Assembly (NCBI RefSeq): GCF_005434975.1
Contig: NZ_SKCJ01000002.1
Location: forward strand, 1,302,001 to 1,366,000
Reading direction: 5' to 3'
Source: Parerythrobacter lutipelagi
Lineage (GTDB): Bacteria; Pseudomonadota; Alphaproteobacteria; Sphingomonadales; Sphingomonadaceae
DNA length: 64,000 nt
Part shown: positions 19,258-27,917 of the stretch, one piece after another
Layout of the letters: every line of letters starts with the position of its first letter
Numbering within the stretch: position 1 is the first letter of the stretch
The notes under the pieces: model-generated
What the model was told of the DNA's origin: nothing
What the model saw: only the letters and a program-made list of their open reading frames with translations
Database searches by the model: none
Position numbers and translations under genes: made by a program

Positions 19258-19496
19258 TGTGCCTCGCAATTCCCGGGCAAGTCCTATCCATAGACGCAAG
19301 CGGAACGTTGGCGCGCGAGGGGAGCGTAGCCTTCGCAGGCGTAACAAAGCGCATTTCGCTTGCCTTCGTACCGGACGCAGCCATCGGCGATTTCGTCATT
19401 GTCCATGCCGGATTTGCGATTGCGCGGCTCGACCAAGACGAAGCGGCGCGCACGCTGGCCATGCTCGAAGCGGTGCCGCCGGAGGCTCGTGCGTGA
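19257..19496 (+). CDS. hypC: Hydrogenase assembly chaperone HypC
   Basis: 79 residues beginning MCLAIPGQV; Cys2 is the conserved residue that binds the Fe(CN)2CO unit and the large subunit. The conserved second motif [16 protein letters not shown] is present. The start is the ATG that overlaps the hypF stop by one base (TGATG); in-frame codons upstream belong to hypF. It works with HypD to assemble and hand over the iron centre. Confidence 0.9.
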   Translation: MCLAIPGQVLSIDASGTLAREGSVAFAGVTKRISLAFVPDAAIGDFVIVHAGFAIARLDQDEAARTLAMLEAVPPEARA

Positions 19497-20590
19497 GGTA
19501 CGTTGACGAATTCCGCGATCCCGATGCTGCGCGCAGGGTGGCAGACGCAATCGCTGCGACCGTGACCCGTGCCTGGACAATCATGGAGATATGCGGCGGG
19601 CAGACACATGCAATCGTTCGCTACGGAATTGATCGCATGCTTCCCGGAATGCTTTCGCTGGTGCACGGACCGGGATGTCCGGTTTGTGTCACCCCACCAG
19701 GAATTATCGACGCTGCCTGCGCCATCGCATCGCGGCCGGAAGTGACCCTCTGCACGTTCGGCGACATGTTACGCGTCCCGGGGCATGAGCAGAGCCTGCT
19801 TGCAGCTCGCACCGGCGGAGCCGACGTGCGCATGGTCTATTCACCGCTCGATGCAGTCGAGCTGGCACGCGAAAACCCGGAGCGCGAGGTCGTGTTTCTC
19901 GCCATCGGCTTCGAGACGACTGCGCCCACCTCCGCGATGGCTGTCCTGCAGGCCGAGCGGAAGGGTCTCGCCAATTTCTCGCTGCTTTCGAGCCATGTCC
20001 TGGTGCCGCCGGCAATGCGGCAATTGCTCGGCGATCCAACCAACCGGGTTCAGGGCTTTCTCGCCGCTGGCCATGTGTGCGCAGTCGCCGGATATCGTGA
20101 CTATCACGCGATCGCACGGCAATTCCGTATTCCGATCGTGGTAACGGGTTTCGAACCGCTGGATATCCTGCAGGGCATCCTGCTCTGCGTGCGGCAGCTG
20201 GAAGAAAATCGCGCCGACGTAGAAAACCAGTACCGGCGAGCCGTCCGCCATGACGGAAACCGTACCGCGCGGGCGGCGGTGGGCCAGGTCTTCGAGGTAC
20301 AGGGGCAAGCATGGCGCGGTATGGGCCGGATTGAGGACAGCGGCCTCGCCCTGCGGTCCCGCTTCGCACGGTTCGATGCTTTCAAGCGTTTTCCAGAGGT
20401 CCGCGTACCGACCGAACGCCAGACACCCTGCATCAGCGGCGAAGTTCTGCGTGGCGTTCGCAAACCTGATGAGTGCCCGATGTTTGGCAAGCTGTGTACG
20501 CCCGAACACCCGCTGGGGGCCACCATGGTATCCTCCGAAGGCGCCTGCGCGGCTTACTACCGCTATCGCAGGGCACCGGAGGCTGCATGA
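19493..20590 (+). CDS. hypD: Hydrogenase iron-centre assembly protein HypD
   Basis: [4Fe-4S] scaffold for Fe(CN)2CO. Conserved stretches: [56 protein letters not shown], the AGHVCAV region, and the C-terminal cysteine cluster with [16 protein letters not shown]. The start is a GTG at 19493 overlapping the hypC stop (GTGA), with GGAGG eight bases upstream, giving 365 residues. The longer in-frame ORF back to 19259 reads through hypC and is not credible. Confidence 0.9.
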   Translation: MRYVDEFRDPDAARRVADAIAATVTRAWTIMEICGGQTHAIVRYGIDRMLPGMLSLVHGPGCPVCVTPPGIIDAACAIASRPEVTLCTFGDMLRVPGHEQSLLAARTGGADVRMVYSPLDAVELARENPEREVVFLAIGFETTAPTSAMAVLQAERKGLANFSLLSSHVLVPPAMRQLLGDPTNRVQGFLAAGHVCAVAGYRDYHAIARQFRIPIVVTGFEPLDILQGILLCVRQLEENRADVENQYRRAVRHDGNRTARAAVGQVFEVQGQAWRGMGRIEDSGLALRSRFARFDAFKRFPEVRVPTERQTPCISGEVLRGVRKPDECPMFGKLCTPEHPLGATMVSSEGACAAYYRYRRAPEAA

Positions 20591-21636
20591 CGTTCCGACC
20601 CGCCAGCTATGGTGCCTGTCCGGTCCCGGCAAATTCCGCGGATCGGATCGAGATGGCTCACGGGGGTGGAGGCAAGCTCACCCAGCGTCTGATCGACACG
20701 GTGTTCAAGCCCGCCTTTGCATTCTCTGAAGAGGATTTGACCGGCGATTCAGCCGCGATCGGCCGCTCGGGCTCCGAACTGGCTTTCACGACCGATGCCT
20801 ATGTGGTGCAGCCTTTGTTTTTTCCCGGCGGCAATATTGGATCGCTGGCGATCTTCGGCACGGTCAACGATCTTGCCATGAGCGGCGCACGCCCGCTGGC
20901 AGTAAGCGCGGCTTTCGTGATCGAAGAGGGGTTCGCCTTGGCTGACCTCATTCGGATCGTGGAAACGATGAGAGATGCCGCTGCACAGGCGGGCGTACGC
21001 GTGGTTGCAGGCGACACCAAGGTTGTCGAGCGCGGCAAGGCAGACGGCGTTTACATTGCCACATCGGGGGTCGGCGAAATTGGATCGCGCACGCCGATCC
21101 GCCCACAAGCTGTGCGCGCCGGGGACCCTGTCATCGTCAGCGGGGATATCGGCCGCCATGGTATGGCGGTGATGGCCGCACGCGAAAGCCTCGGGTTCGA
21201 GCCCCCGATCGAAAGCGATTGCGCCCCGCTTTTCGGGCCGGTCTCGGCGCTCATTGATGGCGGTATTGAATTGCATTGCTTGCGCGATTGCACGCGCGGC
21301 GGGTTGGCGACGGCGCTGATCGAAATCGCGCGCTGCGCCGATGTGACGATTGCGATCAAGCAGGCGAAGATACGCATTTCGGATCCAGTTCGTGGTGCCT
21401 GCGAAATCCTTGGTATCGATCCGCTCTACGTGGCGAATGAAGGCCGCTTCACCGCAATTGTGGCTGGTGGCGATGCTGACCGGGCTCTCACCATTCTGCA
21501 GCGGCACGACAAGGCGGCGGCGATCATCGGCGTTGTGTGCGAACGGGAAGGAAGAACGGATGCGAAGATAGAAACTATCGGCACCACCCGTGCGCTCGAT
21601 TTGCAGACTGGCGAACAACTGCCGCGCATCTGCTGA
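20587..21636 (+). CDS. hypE: Carbamoyl dehydratase HypE
   Basis: Dehydrates the thiocarboxamide to the thiocyanate CN donor. AIR-synthase-like fold with [63 protein letters not shown], and the invariant C-terminal PRIC whose cysteine receives the carbamoyl group. 349 residues from the ATG overlapping hypD. It is the last gene of the hydrogenase chain; no hypB or nickel permease follows. Confidence 0.92.
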   Translation: MTFRPASYGACPVPANSADRIEMAHGGGGKLTQRLIDTVFKPAFAFSEEDLTGDSAAIGRSGSELAFTTDAYVVQPLFFPGGNIGSLAIFGTVNDLAMSGARPLAVSAAFVIEEGFALADLIRIVETMRDAAAQAGVRVVAGDTKVVERGKADGVYIATSGVGEIGSRTPIRPQAVRAGDPVIVSGDIGRHGMAVMAARESLGFEPPIESDCAPLFGPVSALIDGGIELHCLRDCTRGGLATALIEIARCADVTIAIKQAKIRISDPVRGACEILGIDPLYVANEGRFTAIVAGGDADRALTILQRHDKAAAIIGVVCEREGRTDAKIETIGTTRALDLQTGEQLPRIC

Positions 21637-21685
21637 GGCGCTAAGGGCCGGTCTGGTCAGGTAACCACATATCGCGCAAGAAATC

Positions 21686-23068
21686 TCATCTGGGATTGCC
21701 GATATCGATACGCTCGAGGTGTTCGGGTACGCGTACGTCCCAGCCCAGTTCATGTTCGATGCGGAAGCGCAAGGCATCGGCGGCGTCGGGCTCGCCATGC
21801 GTTACATAAGTCATTCGGGGCGGGCGCGCGCCGCCCATCCAGTCAAGCAGTTCGTCGGCATCGGCATGTCCAGACAGCCCTTCCAGCTGGATGACTTCGG
21901 CGCGGATTGGGCGATCCTCTCCAAAAATCCTTAGATTGCGCGCGCCCTCCGCCAGCGCGGCACCGCGCGTACCACCAGCTTGAAAACCGGACAGCACAAT
22001 CGCGTTTCTCGCATCCTGCCCGAAGTTGATGACGTGATGGAGGATCCTGCCACCAGACAACATCCCGCTCGCGGAAATGATGATCTTGGGTTCGGTATTC
22101 TTGTTCAGCGCGATGGATTCTTCAACGCTTCGGACGCGGATCGCCAACTCGAACATCGCCCGGCACTCTGCGCGGCTGATCCGGTGTTCAGAGTGATGGC
22201 GGCTGTAGATCGCCGTCGCATTCACCCCCATCGGCGTGTTGAGATAGACCGGCACATCGGGGATCGTGCCGTTCGCCTTGAGCCGGGAGATCAACAGCAT
22301 AACGCCTTGAATGCGGCCCACCGCAAAGGCGGGGACGAGGATGGTCCCGCCTCTCCCGATAACTCGATTGATGACTTCGGCCATTTCGGCTTCGGGATCG
22401 CTGTCGGGGTGGCTTCGGTTGCCATATGTGGATTCGACGACAAGGATATCGGCACCGGCGAAAGGCGCAGCTTCGCGGACGATCAAATCCTTCGCCCGCC
22501 CCAGATCGCCGCTGAAATGAATCGTTCGCCCTGCGATAGTCAGCCGCACCGATGCTGCACCAAGAAGATGTCCGGCCGGTACGAACCGGGCGGAAATGTC
22601 ATCACCAAGGTGAATTGCCTCTTCGAAAGGGACAGGTTCGAAGCGGTCGAGCGCGGCGGCGGCATCTTCCACTGTATAGAGCGGCAGGGGCTCGCGATGC
22701 TTGGAATAGGCTTTGCGGCGGGCATAGCGGGCCTCTTCCTCCTGCAAATGACCACTGTCCGGCAGCAAGAGTTCGCATAGCTCCAGCGTCGATGCGGTAG
22801 CATGAATAACGCCGCGAAACCCGTGCTTGACCAGACCGGGAAGATAGCCCGAATGATCGAGGTGTGCATGAGTCAGGAGGACGTCTGAGATTGTTTCCGG
22901 TGAAACAGGAAACGGGTTCCAGTTCCTGAGCCGCAATTGCTTGAAGCCTTGGAAAAGCCCGCAGTCGACCAGTATCCGTCGCTTTCCGGCTTCGATCAGG
23001 TAACGCGATCCGGTCACAGTCCCCGTCGCCCCGAGAAAGCTGAGTGATGGCACATCTGCTAAGGGCAT
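21686..23068 (-). CDS. Beta-CASP metallo-beta-lactamase (RNA-processing type)
   Basis: MBL fold with LTHAHLDHSGYLPGLV (the HxHxDH metal site), a beta-CASP region, the STYGNRSHP motif, and a C-terminal RNA-specificity segment (QLEGLSGHADADELLDW, VTHGEPDAADALR). This matches the bacterial relatives of CPSF73 that act as ribonucleases. The most likely start is the ATG at 23068 because GGGAG precedes it by nine bases; ATGs at 23077 and 23098 are alternatives. About 460 residues. It is convergent with hypE, 49 bp apart. Homologues often neighbour universal stress and hydrogenase genes in alphaproteobacteria, but the RNA target is unknown. Confidence 0.83.
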   Translation of the reverse strand: MPLADVPSLSFLGATGTVTGSRYLIEAGKRRILVDCGLFQGFKQLRLRNWNPFPVSPETISDVLLTHAHLDHSGYLPGLVKHGFRGVIHATASTLELCELLLPDSGHLQEEEARYARRKAYSKHREPLPLYTVEDAAAALDRFEPVPFEEAIHLGDDISARFVPAGHLLGAASVRLTIAGRTIHFSGDLGRAKDLIVREAAPFAGADILVVESTYGNRSHPDSDPEAEMAEVINRVIGRGGTILVPAFAVGRIQGVMLLISRLKANGTIPDVPVYLNTPMGVNATAIYSRHHSEHRISRAECRAMFELAIRVRSVEESIALNKNTEPKIIISASGMLSGGRILHHVINFGQDARNAIVLSGFQAGGTRGAALAEGARNLRIFGEDRPIRAEVIQLEGLSGHADADELLDWMGGARPPRMTYVTHGEPDAADALRFRIEHELGWDVRVPEHLERIDIGNPR

Positions 23069-23871
23069 TAGTGTCATCTCCCTTTTGTCATAACCCACTC
23101 AGCAGTTTCACCCGACCGATTTGAATCGCGGCCATCAGAGTGCTCCGCAAGAAAGCCATCCCAACCTTAGAACGGACGGCGGGGCGATGCCGTACGCTTC
23201 AGATCTGGCCCAAAACAGCTCGAGCAATCACCATCGCTGGGTAGTCCGTGGGCAAAAACCCGGAACTTTACGTAGCTCATTGAAAATCCGCGATGGTCAC
23301 GAAGGATTAGGTGAGTGCCTGAAACCGCGGCACCGGAAGTTGAACTCAGTCTCTGACGCGAGACTTATATCTGCACACCAACCCATTCTTCGATTGATTG
23401 GCTTCCCGTTCGGTCGGACCCGTCGCTTCCGAGCCCTCTCGCCAAATCGGGTTTGACATTTCAGTTGGGAATGCTGCGATACTGCCGCTTTTGCGCTTGG
23501 CGGAAATGCCGCCAAAGTCCTTTCAGAAAGGCTCCGGCTTCAGGCTGACACTGGCCGGACCCAAACAGGCCGGCGTTGAAACGCCATTCCAAGTAGAATT
23601 GGAAACTTGTGGAATAATGCGGACCAATGGGAATGCGAGAGCAACATGGCGGGCATCGATCTTGGTAGCGGAGGAGGGAAATATAGAGAGCATATAACGT
23701 GCTGATTTACCTAATAAACTTTTTGAGTCGTCTTGCAAATACCCCCATCAATACCCCCAAAATCGGACAGATGAGATAAAGCGCCTTTGGCAAACGACGA
23801 CTTGTTATTCGTAGTGACTGGTAAAACGAGCGTCGGCCGTTTTTGGGCCGATCAGAAGGCGAAACGCCAGG
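23069..23871. other. Gene-poor interval with a FixJ-like site and tandem ATACCCCCA repeat
   Basis: About 800 bases without a supported gene. The short ORFs here have no RBS and no family I recognise. Three items stand out. TTACGTAG lies at 23268-23275; read on the minus strand (CTACGTAAAGTTCC) it points toward the MBL gene and resembles the FixJ-type element. Two direct copies of ATACCCCCA lie near 23739-23758, set in an AT-richer stretch, the kind of sequence I associate with integrase attachment regions. A hairpin TCGGCC...GGCCGA lies at 23834-23852. The interval separates the hydrogenase block from the metal-resistance block. Confidence 0.4.
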
Positions 23872-24282
23872 TCACGATCCATCCGCCTGATCGGACATCG
23901 AGGGCATGTCATGGTCGGGCATGGATGGCATATAGTGGCCCGCATGAGGATCGGGTGTGTTGCTAGGCTGGGCATTCACCGGCGGGGGAGTGGCCGCAGG
24001 GGACGACGCTACTACCGGAGTGCTCGCCGGTCGGTCTGGTTGCCTACCGGCAGTCGCAGCTTCACCCGACCGGTTCGTGTTGGCCTCTCCAGCGGGAGAG
24101 GCAGCGTTGTCTCTTTCGCCTTCGCCAGCACCTGTGCTCTCGGTCGGCGGGGCCGTATACAGTGGCAAGGCTTCAGCTTCTGATGAAGTGTCCTGCGTCT
24201 GATCACAGGCAGCGAGCCCTAGCCCCAATGCCGCCGCAGAAAGGGGGGCAACAAACGCGTTCCGATTTGATCTGCGCATCAT
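23872..24282 (-). CDS. Small putative lipoprotein, Met/His tail
   Basis: 136 residues with a lipoprotein signal ending in the lipobox LAAC (ALGLGLAACDQ). The middle is low-complexity and rich in Ala, Pro, Thr and Ser. The C terminus HAGHYMPSMPDHDMPSMSD offers Met and His residues like those in copper-binding tails. The start at 24282 (or the adjacent ATG at 24279) has AAGGATAGG upstream; the longer frame to 24528 overlaps the DUF2231 gene and is rejected. It follows that gene by eight bases, so the two are co-transcribed. Function unknown; periplasmic metal binding is inferred. Confidence 0.6.
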   Translation of the reverse strand: MMRRSNRNAFVAPLSAAALGLGLAACDQTQDTSSEAEALPLYTAPPTESTGAGEGERDNAASPAGEANTNRSGEAATAGRQPDRPASTPVVASSPAATPPPVNAQPSNTPDPHAGHYMPSMPDHDMPSMSDQADGS

Positions 24283-24290
24283 CCTATCCT

Positions 24291-24920
24291 TCAAAGCCAG
24301 GAGATACCAAGATGATTGGCACCGTGCGCAAGCTCGCCGCCCAGAAAGCCCTGCACCAGCACGAGAGCGGCCATGGCAAAGATTGCGGCGCGAAGCGGGG
24401 TCCTGCTCGCGGAAGCACGGCTCGCCAGATAGGCCATCGCCAGACCGAGGACGGCGATCAGCATTCCGTTCCAGCGATGAACCTGCATCGCGGTATCTCC
24501 GCCGAACCATAGACCGGTATGGATCCAACCGAATATGGCCGCCGCGACCGCCCCGGCGGCACCGCCATAAACAAGTACGCGCACTGCCGGCTCTAGGCCT
24601 GTGCCCTTCCGTGCGATGATGAATAGCTCGGTGAGAGCTGCCATAAAGAACAAGGCGATCGGAAAGTGTACGGTGGCGGGATGCAGCGATTTGAGCACAC
24701 CGACCACGCCCTTGTCGCCTTCGCCTGCATCCTGTCCATTCGCCCCGTCATGATCAGCAGCCGTATCGCCGTGCCCCTGCGCAGACTGGATATCTTCTGA
24801 CGCCGCATCGGAGACGACAGCACTGGCCGCTTCACCATGTTCTTCGTCGCCATGGGCCTGGGCCGGACTTATCCAGAGCAGACTGGCGGCCACAATAGCC
24901 ATGAATTGGATTGGTTTCAT
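24291..24920 (-). CDS. DUF2231-type membrane protein with His-rich periplasmic domain
   Basis: 209 residues. Signal peptide (ASLLWISPAQA), then a His/Asp/Glu-rich segment (HGDEEHGE, GHGDTAADHDG), then four hydrophobic helices from about residue 75. The first helix begins with the family motif LHPATVHFPIAL, and HRWNG and GGELAHG near later helices supply further histidines that could bind haem or metal. The ATG begins the pair with the downstream lipoprotein. Upstream lies a long-spaced inverted repeat GAACCCTCA/TGAGGGTTC. A role in metal homeostasis is inferred from the copper genes around it. Confidence 0.65.
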   Translation of the reverse strand: MKPIQFMAIVAASLLWISPAQAHGDEEHGEAASAVVSDAASEDIQSAQGHGDTAADHDGANGQDAGEGDKGVVGVLKSLHPATVHFPIALFFMAALTELFIIARKGTGLEPAVRVLVYGGAAGAVAAAIFGWIHTGLWFGGDTAMQVHRWNGMLIAVLGLAMAYLASRASASRTPLRAAIFAMAALVLVQGFLGGELAHGANHLGISWL

Positions 24921-24980
24921 TCTCTACGGACTCCGGTCTTGGCGACAGTCGTGCGACCTATTGTGTCGGCAATGCTCTGC

Positions 24981-25035
24981 GAACCCTCATCTCTTACCTT
25001 GATAGAGCGCGGCGAACGACGGCGCGTGAGGGTTC
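24981..25035. repeat. Inverted repeat GAACCCTCA / TGAGGGTTC
   Basis: Perfect nine-base arms at 24981-24989 and 25027-25035 separated by 37 bases, 61 bp upstream of the DUF2231 gene start. The spacing is too long for one dimer site. It may be a pair of half-sites or a weak hairpin. The CCCTCA half resembles the CCCTCAA half-sites near 25599 and 32371. Confidence 0.35.
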
Positions 25036-25134
25036 AAATTTGACTCACGCGATGGGTTGGGTCTCTTGCCTTGCACAGCGCTTTGGTGAGGGTGGCCAGC
25101 CTCAGGCACAAAACGAAAGCCCGGCCACCATCTC

Positions 25135-25524
25135 CTAATCGTCTTGCGGCATGTTCTGGTGAGCCGCCATCTGCTCCATCATGTCGTGCATCATCATCAT
25201 GCGCTGGTGACAGGCCGCCATCATATCGGCGTTGTCCCCCTGCATCATGCCCGTCATGTGTTCCTGCATCGCTGTGCGGTGCTCGGCCATAAGCCTTTGG
25301 CGTTCGGCAGGATCGCTCGCCGCGTGGGCCTGCTGCATCAGCGCGCGCATTTCTGCCATCTTCTCGCGATGGGCCGCCATAGCGTCGGAATCCTGCATCA
25401 TGTGGCCAGCGTGATCCTGCTGCTGTGCCGCAGCTTGAGCTCCGTGGTCATGCTGTTGCTGGGCCATCGCCGGAGTGGCTGTCAGGCCAGTGGCGAGTAT
25501 GAGAGCTAGAACTGTCCGTTTCAT
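25135..25524 (-). CDS. Met/His-rich periplasmic protein
   Basis: 129 residues from the ATG at 25524, chosen because GAAAGGAAA precedes it and a clean signal peptide follows (LALILATGLTATPAMAQ). The mature protein is helical and very rich in Met and His: DHGAQ, DHAGHMMQD, EHMTGMM, HQRMMMMHDMMEQMAAHQNMP. Such composition is typical of periplasmic copper or silver binding proteins in sphingomonad copper clusters. It stands alone, with a CCCTCAA half-site about 75 bp upstream of its start. The family is not one I can name with certainty. Confidence 0.65.
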   Translation of the reverse strand: MKRTVLALILATGLTATPAMAQQQHDHGAQAAAQQQDHAGHMMQDSDAMAAHREKMAEMRALMQQAHAASDPAERQRLMAEHRTAMQEHMTGMMQGDNADMMAACHQRMMMMHDMMEQMAAHQNMPQDD

Positions 25525-25702
25525 AATCGATTTCCTTTCGTCGGTCATGCGATGGGTGCTGTGCGCATTCATTCTCTTTACGCAGCCGGTAGCTCCTCCC
25601 CTCAAACAATTACCGCGCCCACCGGAGACGGCTGAGCCGATCGCACAGCCGGTTGCAGGAATGGTGTTTTTCGGTCACCCTTTTTGACCGAAGCCTGTAG
25701 AG

Positions 25703-26038
25703 ATGAATGGGACAGATCATGGTGACAACAGAGCCGTCGGAGAAGCAGTCGTGAGCACGGTCAATGAGAACGGCAGCTGGGATATCCCGGAGCCCGATCA
25801 TGCCGAACTGGTGCAAATGCGCATTCGCCTCATAACTCTCGAGAACATAGTTCTCGGCCTTTTGTCCGGGGCGAGCGATGAACAGATCGAACAGATCAGG
25901 AAACGAGCGGACATGATCGAACCGCGCCCTGAGGCGAGCCGACATCCGCTTACCGAACTGGCAGCAGGTGACATGCGGAAATTTCTCGAACGCGCTGCTC
26001 GCATGGCCAAGACCGAGAGCCGCGAAGACCGTGACTGA
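25703..26038 (+). CDS. Hypothetical protein (111 aa)
   Basis: Soluble, mostly helical protein. It has an acidic N terminus, a central predicted helix (LVQMRIRLITLENIVLGLLSG), ASDEQIEQIRKRADMI, and a basic C-terminal helix (GDMRKFLERAARMAK). No signal peptide or recognised domain. The ATG at 25703 has only a weak GTAGAG upstream. The leucine-spaced central segment could be a coiled coil. It is divergent from the Met/His-rich gene. I do not recognise the family. Confidence 0.45.
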   Translation: MNGTDHGDNRAVGEAVVSTVNENGSWDIPEPDHAELVQMRIRLITLENIVLGLLSGASDEQIEQIRKRADMIEPRPEASRHPLTELAAGDMRKFLERAARMAKTESREDRD

Positions 26039-26131
26039 TTCACGCTTCGGGGCGCCAAGGACTCTGTCCGGGACCTGGAAATCCGGACGATCGCTATTTG
26101 CTTGCGCAGATTTTTCGGGCGTACCTGCAGC

Positions 26132-26572
26132 ATGACCAGAACCCATTGGCTGATCTTTTTTTGTGGAAGCCTGATCGCGTTCGTCTGGGAGATTTTCCAG
26201 ATGCCGTTTTTCAAGCCGGGAAATCTCGAGCCTTATGAGCAGACCATTCGCTGCGGCATTGCAAGCCTGGGCGATGGCGTGATCCTGCTGACAGCGTATA
26301 GCCTTGCAGCATTGCGCGGCGGGCGCGCGTGGCCCTGGCAAGCCGCCAAAATGCCCTATGCGGTCTATTTCGGTTTCGGGCTTGTCGTCGCCATCGCCGT
26401 TGAAATGATCGCTACTTCGCTTCCGGCAGAAAGCTTCCTGAGCTGGCGCTACAGCGATTTGATGCCGCAGGAGCCAATCACGGGTCTGGCGCTGATTCCG
26501 ATCGCGATGTGGACGATCGTGCCGGCGCTCACGATCCTTCTGGTCCGCTTTGCCCGAGCCGAACCTGATTAA
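26132..26572 (+). CDS. Small integral membrane protein (146 aa)
   Basis: Four hydrophobic helices: HWLIFFCGSLIAFVWEIF, GDGVILLTAYSLAALRG, YAVYFGFGLVVAIAVEMIA and LALIPIAMWTIVPALTILLV, with short polar loops. The start at ATG 26132 is inferred; a TTG at 26102 would add ten residues. No clear RBS is seen. I recognise no family function. The gene is convergent with the PepSY gene, stops 14 bases apart. Confidence 0.5.
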   Translation: MTRTHWLIFFCGSLIAFVWEIFQMPFFKPGNLEPYEQTIRCGIASLGDGVILLTAYSLAALRGGRAWPWQAAKMPYAVYFGFGLVVAIAVEMIATSLPAESFLSWRYSDLMPQEPITGLALIPIAMWTIVPALTILLVRFARAEPD

Positions 26573-26585
26573 ACTGGGAGCGGCT

Positions 26586-27320
26586 TCAGGGGGCATTCGG
26601 CACATGTTTCGCCCGCCGCCTGATCCAAGGGAACCGGTTGGCAAGCAAGACAAAGCCCGAAACCGCGATGATTGTCCCGCCGATCCCGAACAACAGCAGC
26701 CACCAGCTGTTGATCCGGTCGCGCTGCGTCCAGTCCATAATATGCAGCCCCCAGACAAAGTCGAACAAGCGCCAGGTGTCGCTGCGGGCAGCGAGCACCG
26801 AGCCGCTGGATGCATCGATGTAGACGCGGGTATTATCCTCATCGCCGTAAGTGATCTGCCACGCCGGGAACGGACCCCGGAATTCGGTCCCGACAGCGTC
26901 TTCGATGAGGCGTGTGGTCGCTACGGTGGTCGGTGGCCCGGTCCAGGCACGTCGGGCGATGGCCCGTGCGCTCGCGGCGGGAAGGGGCGAGATGAGCATG
27001 CCGCTATCCGGGTCGCGGAGCGTGACGCTTCCATCGTCCCGGCGGACCTCGGTTACGGCCCTGCCGGCGACCGCGCGCGTCGCAAGGGAAACCACCCCCT
27101 CTCTGCTATCGAGCCATTCTGGCATGACAGCATCGGCGGGCAGAACCTCCGGCGCGCGCGAAACGACATGTTCGGACCGAACCTCTTCGATGTCGAGGAA
27201 CGACATCAGCGCCCCGGTGATCATCCACAGTAGCACCTGGACGCCGACAAAGACTGCCAGCCATTTGTGAAGCTTGCTGCCCAGCACATGAAGACGCAGC
27301 TTGAAAGAGCGTGTCGCCAA
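26586..27320 (-). CDS. PepSY-associated membrane protein
   Basis: 244 residues with an N-terminal helix (WLAVFVGVQVLLWMITGALMSF), a periplasmic PepSY-like domain (WQITYGDEDNTRVYIDASSGSVL), and a C-terminal helix (WWLLLFGIGGTIIAVSGFVLL). The layout matches PepSY-TM proteins seen with iron or copper genes. It starts with TTG (27320), with GGGGGA nine bases upstream. It is the last gene of the minus-strand operon that begins with the cnrY-like gene, 20 bases after the NTF2-like gene. A role in periplasmic redox or metal handling is inferred. Confidence 0.72.
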   Translation of the reverse strand: MATRSFKLRLHVLGSKLHKWLAVFVGVQVLLWMITGALMSFLDIEEVRSEHVVSRAPEVLPADAVMPEWLDSREGVVSLATRAVAGRAVTEVRRDDGSVTLRDPDSGMLISPLPAASARAIARRAWTGPPTTVATTRLIEDAVGTEFRGPFPAWQITYGDEDNTRVYIDASSGSVLAARSDTWRLFDFVWGLHIMDWTQRDRINSWWLLLFGIGGTIIAVSGFVLLANRFPWIRRRAKHVPNAP

Positions 27321-27340
27321 TCGGTGTTCCCCCGATCAGA

Positions 27341-27901
27341 TCAGTTATTACGCGGTGCGCGTGACGATGAATGGTACTGAACGATCTTCCAGCCATCTGC
27401 ATCATGGGCGAGGACCGAGGTCGCAACCCCTTCGCGGTCGATTACGCGACCGTCGGCCAGTTCGATCCGATAGGTGTACGTTTCGCGGCCATACGCCATA
27501 TGTCCCATCCGGGTGACTGCGAGCGTCGGTTCGCCGAAGGTGAAGCTGGTTATTGCATCGAGTTCCGGTCCCAGGTGATGCTCCATGTAATGCGTGAAGC
27601 TGCCTTCCGCCTTGCCGTTTTCGTAAATGAAGGATTCCTGGGCAAACAGCGCAGCCATGGCCTCTGCATCGCGCGACGTCAGGGCATCGCGATATGATGT
27701 CAGAATTGCTTCTGCCCCAGCAACGTCATCGTTCATCGCAGCCATATGCTCGGCATGGTTCATGCCCTGCTCCGTATGATCCATCGGCGTTGATACCGAA
27801 TGTTCCGAATGCGCCGAATGGTCCATGGATTGTGCCAGGGCGGGAGTGCCGCCTGCAGCCAAGGCCAGGGCGACCGCGCTTAGAGATAGTCTTATCCTCA
27901 T
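27341..27901 (-). CDS. Secreted NTF2/SnoaL-like protein
   Basis: 186 residues. Signal peptide ending PALAQ, a His/Met-rich linker (MDHSAHSEHS, MDHTEQGMNHAEHM), then a SnoaL/NTF2-like fold (ILTSYRDALTSRDAEAMAALF, ESFIYENGKAEG, AHDADGWKIVQYHSSSR). Proteins of this kind are common directly downstream of copB in sphingomonads. Catalysis is not obvious; a periplasmic ligand-binding or copper-buffering role is inferred. It starts 16 bases after the copB stop. Confidence 0.72.
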   Translation of the reverse strand: MRIRLSLSAVALALAAGGTPALAQSMDHSAHSEHSVSTPMDHTEQGMNHAEHMAAMNDDVAGAEAILTSYRDALTSRDAEAMAALFAQESFIYENGKAEGSFTHYMEHHLGPELDAITSFTFGEPTLAVTRMGHMAYGRETYTYRIELADGRVIDREGVATSVLAHDADGWKIVQYHSSSRAPRNN

Positions 27902-27917
27902 TGGATATTTCCTTCCT

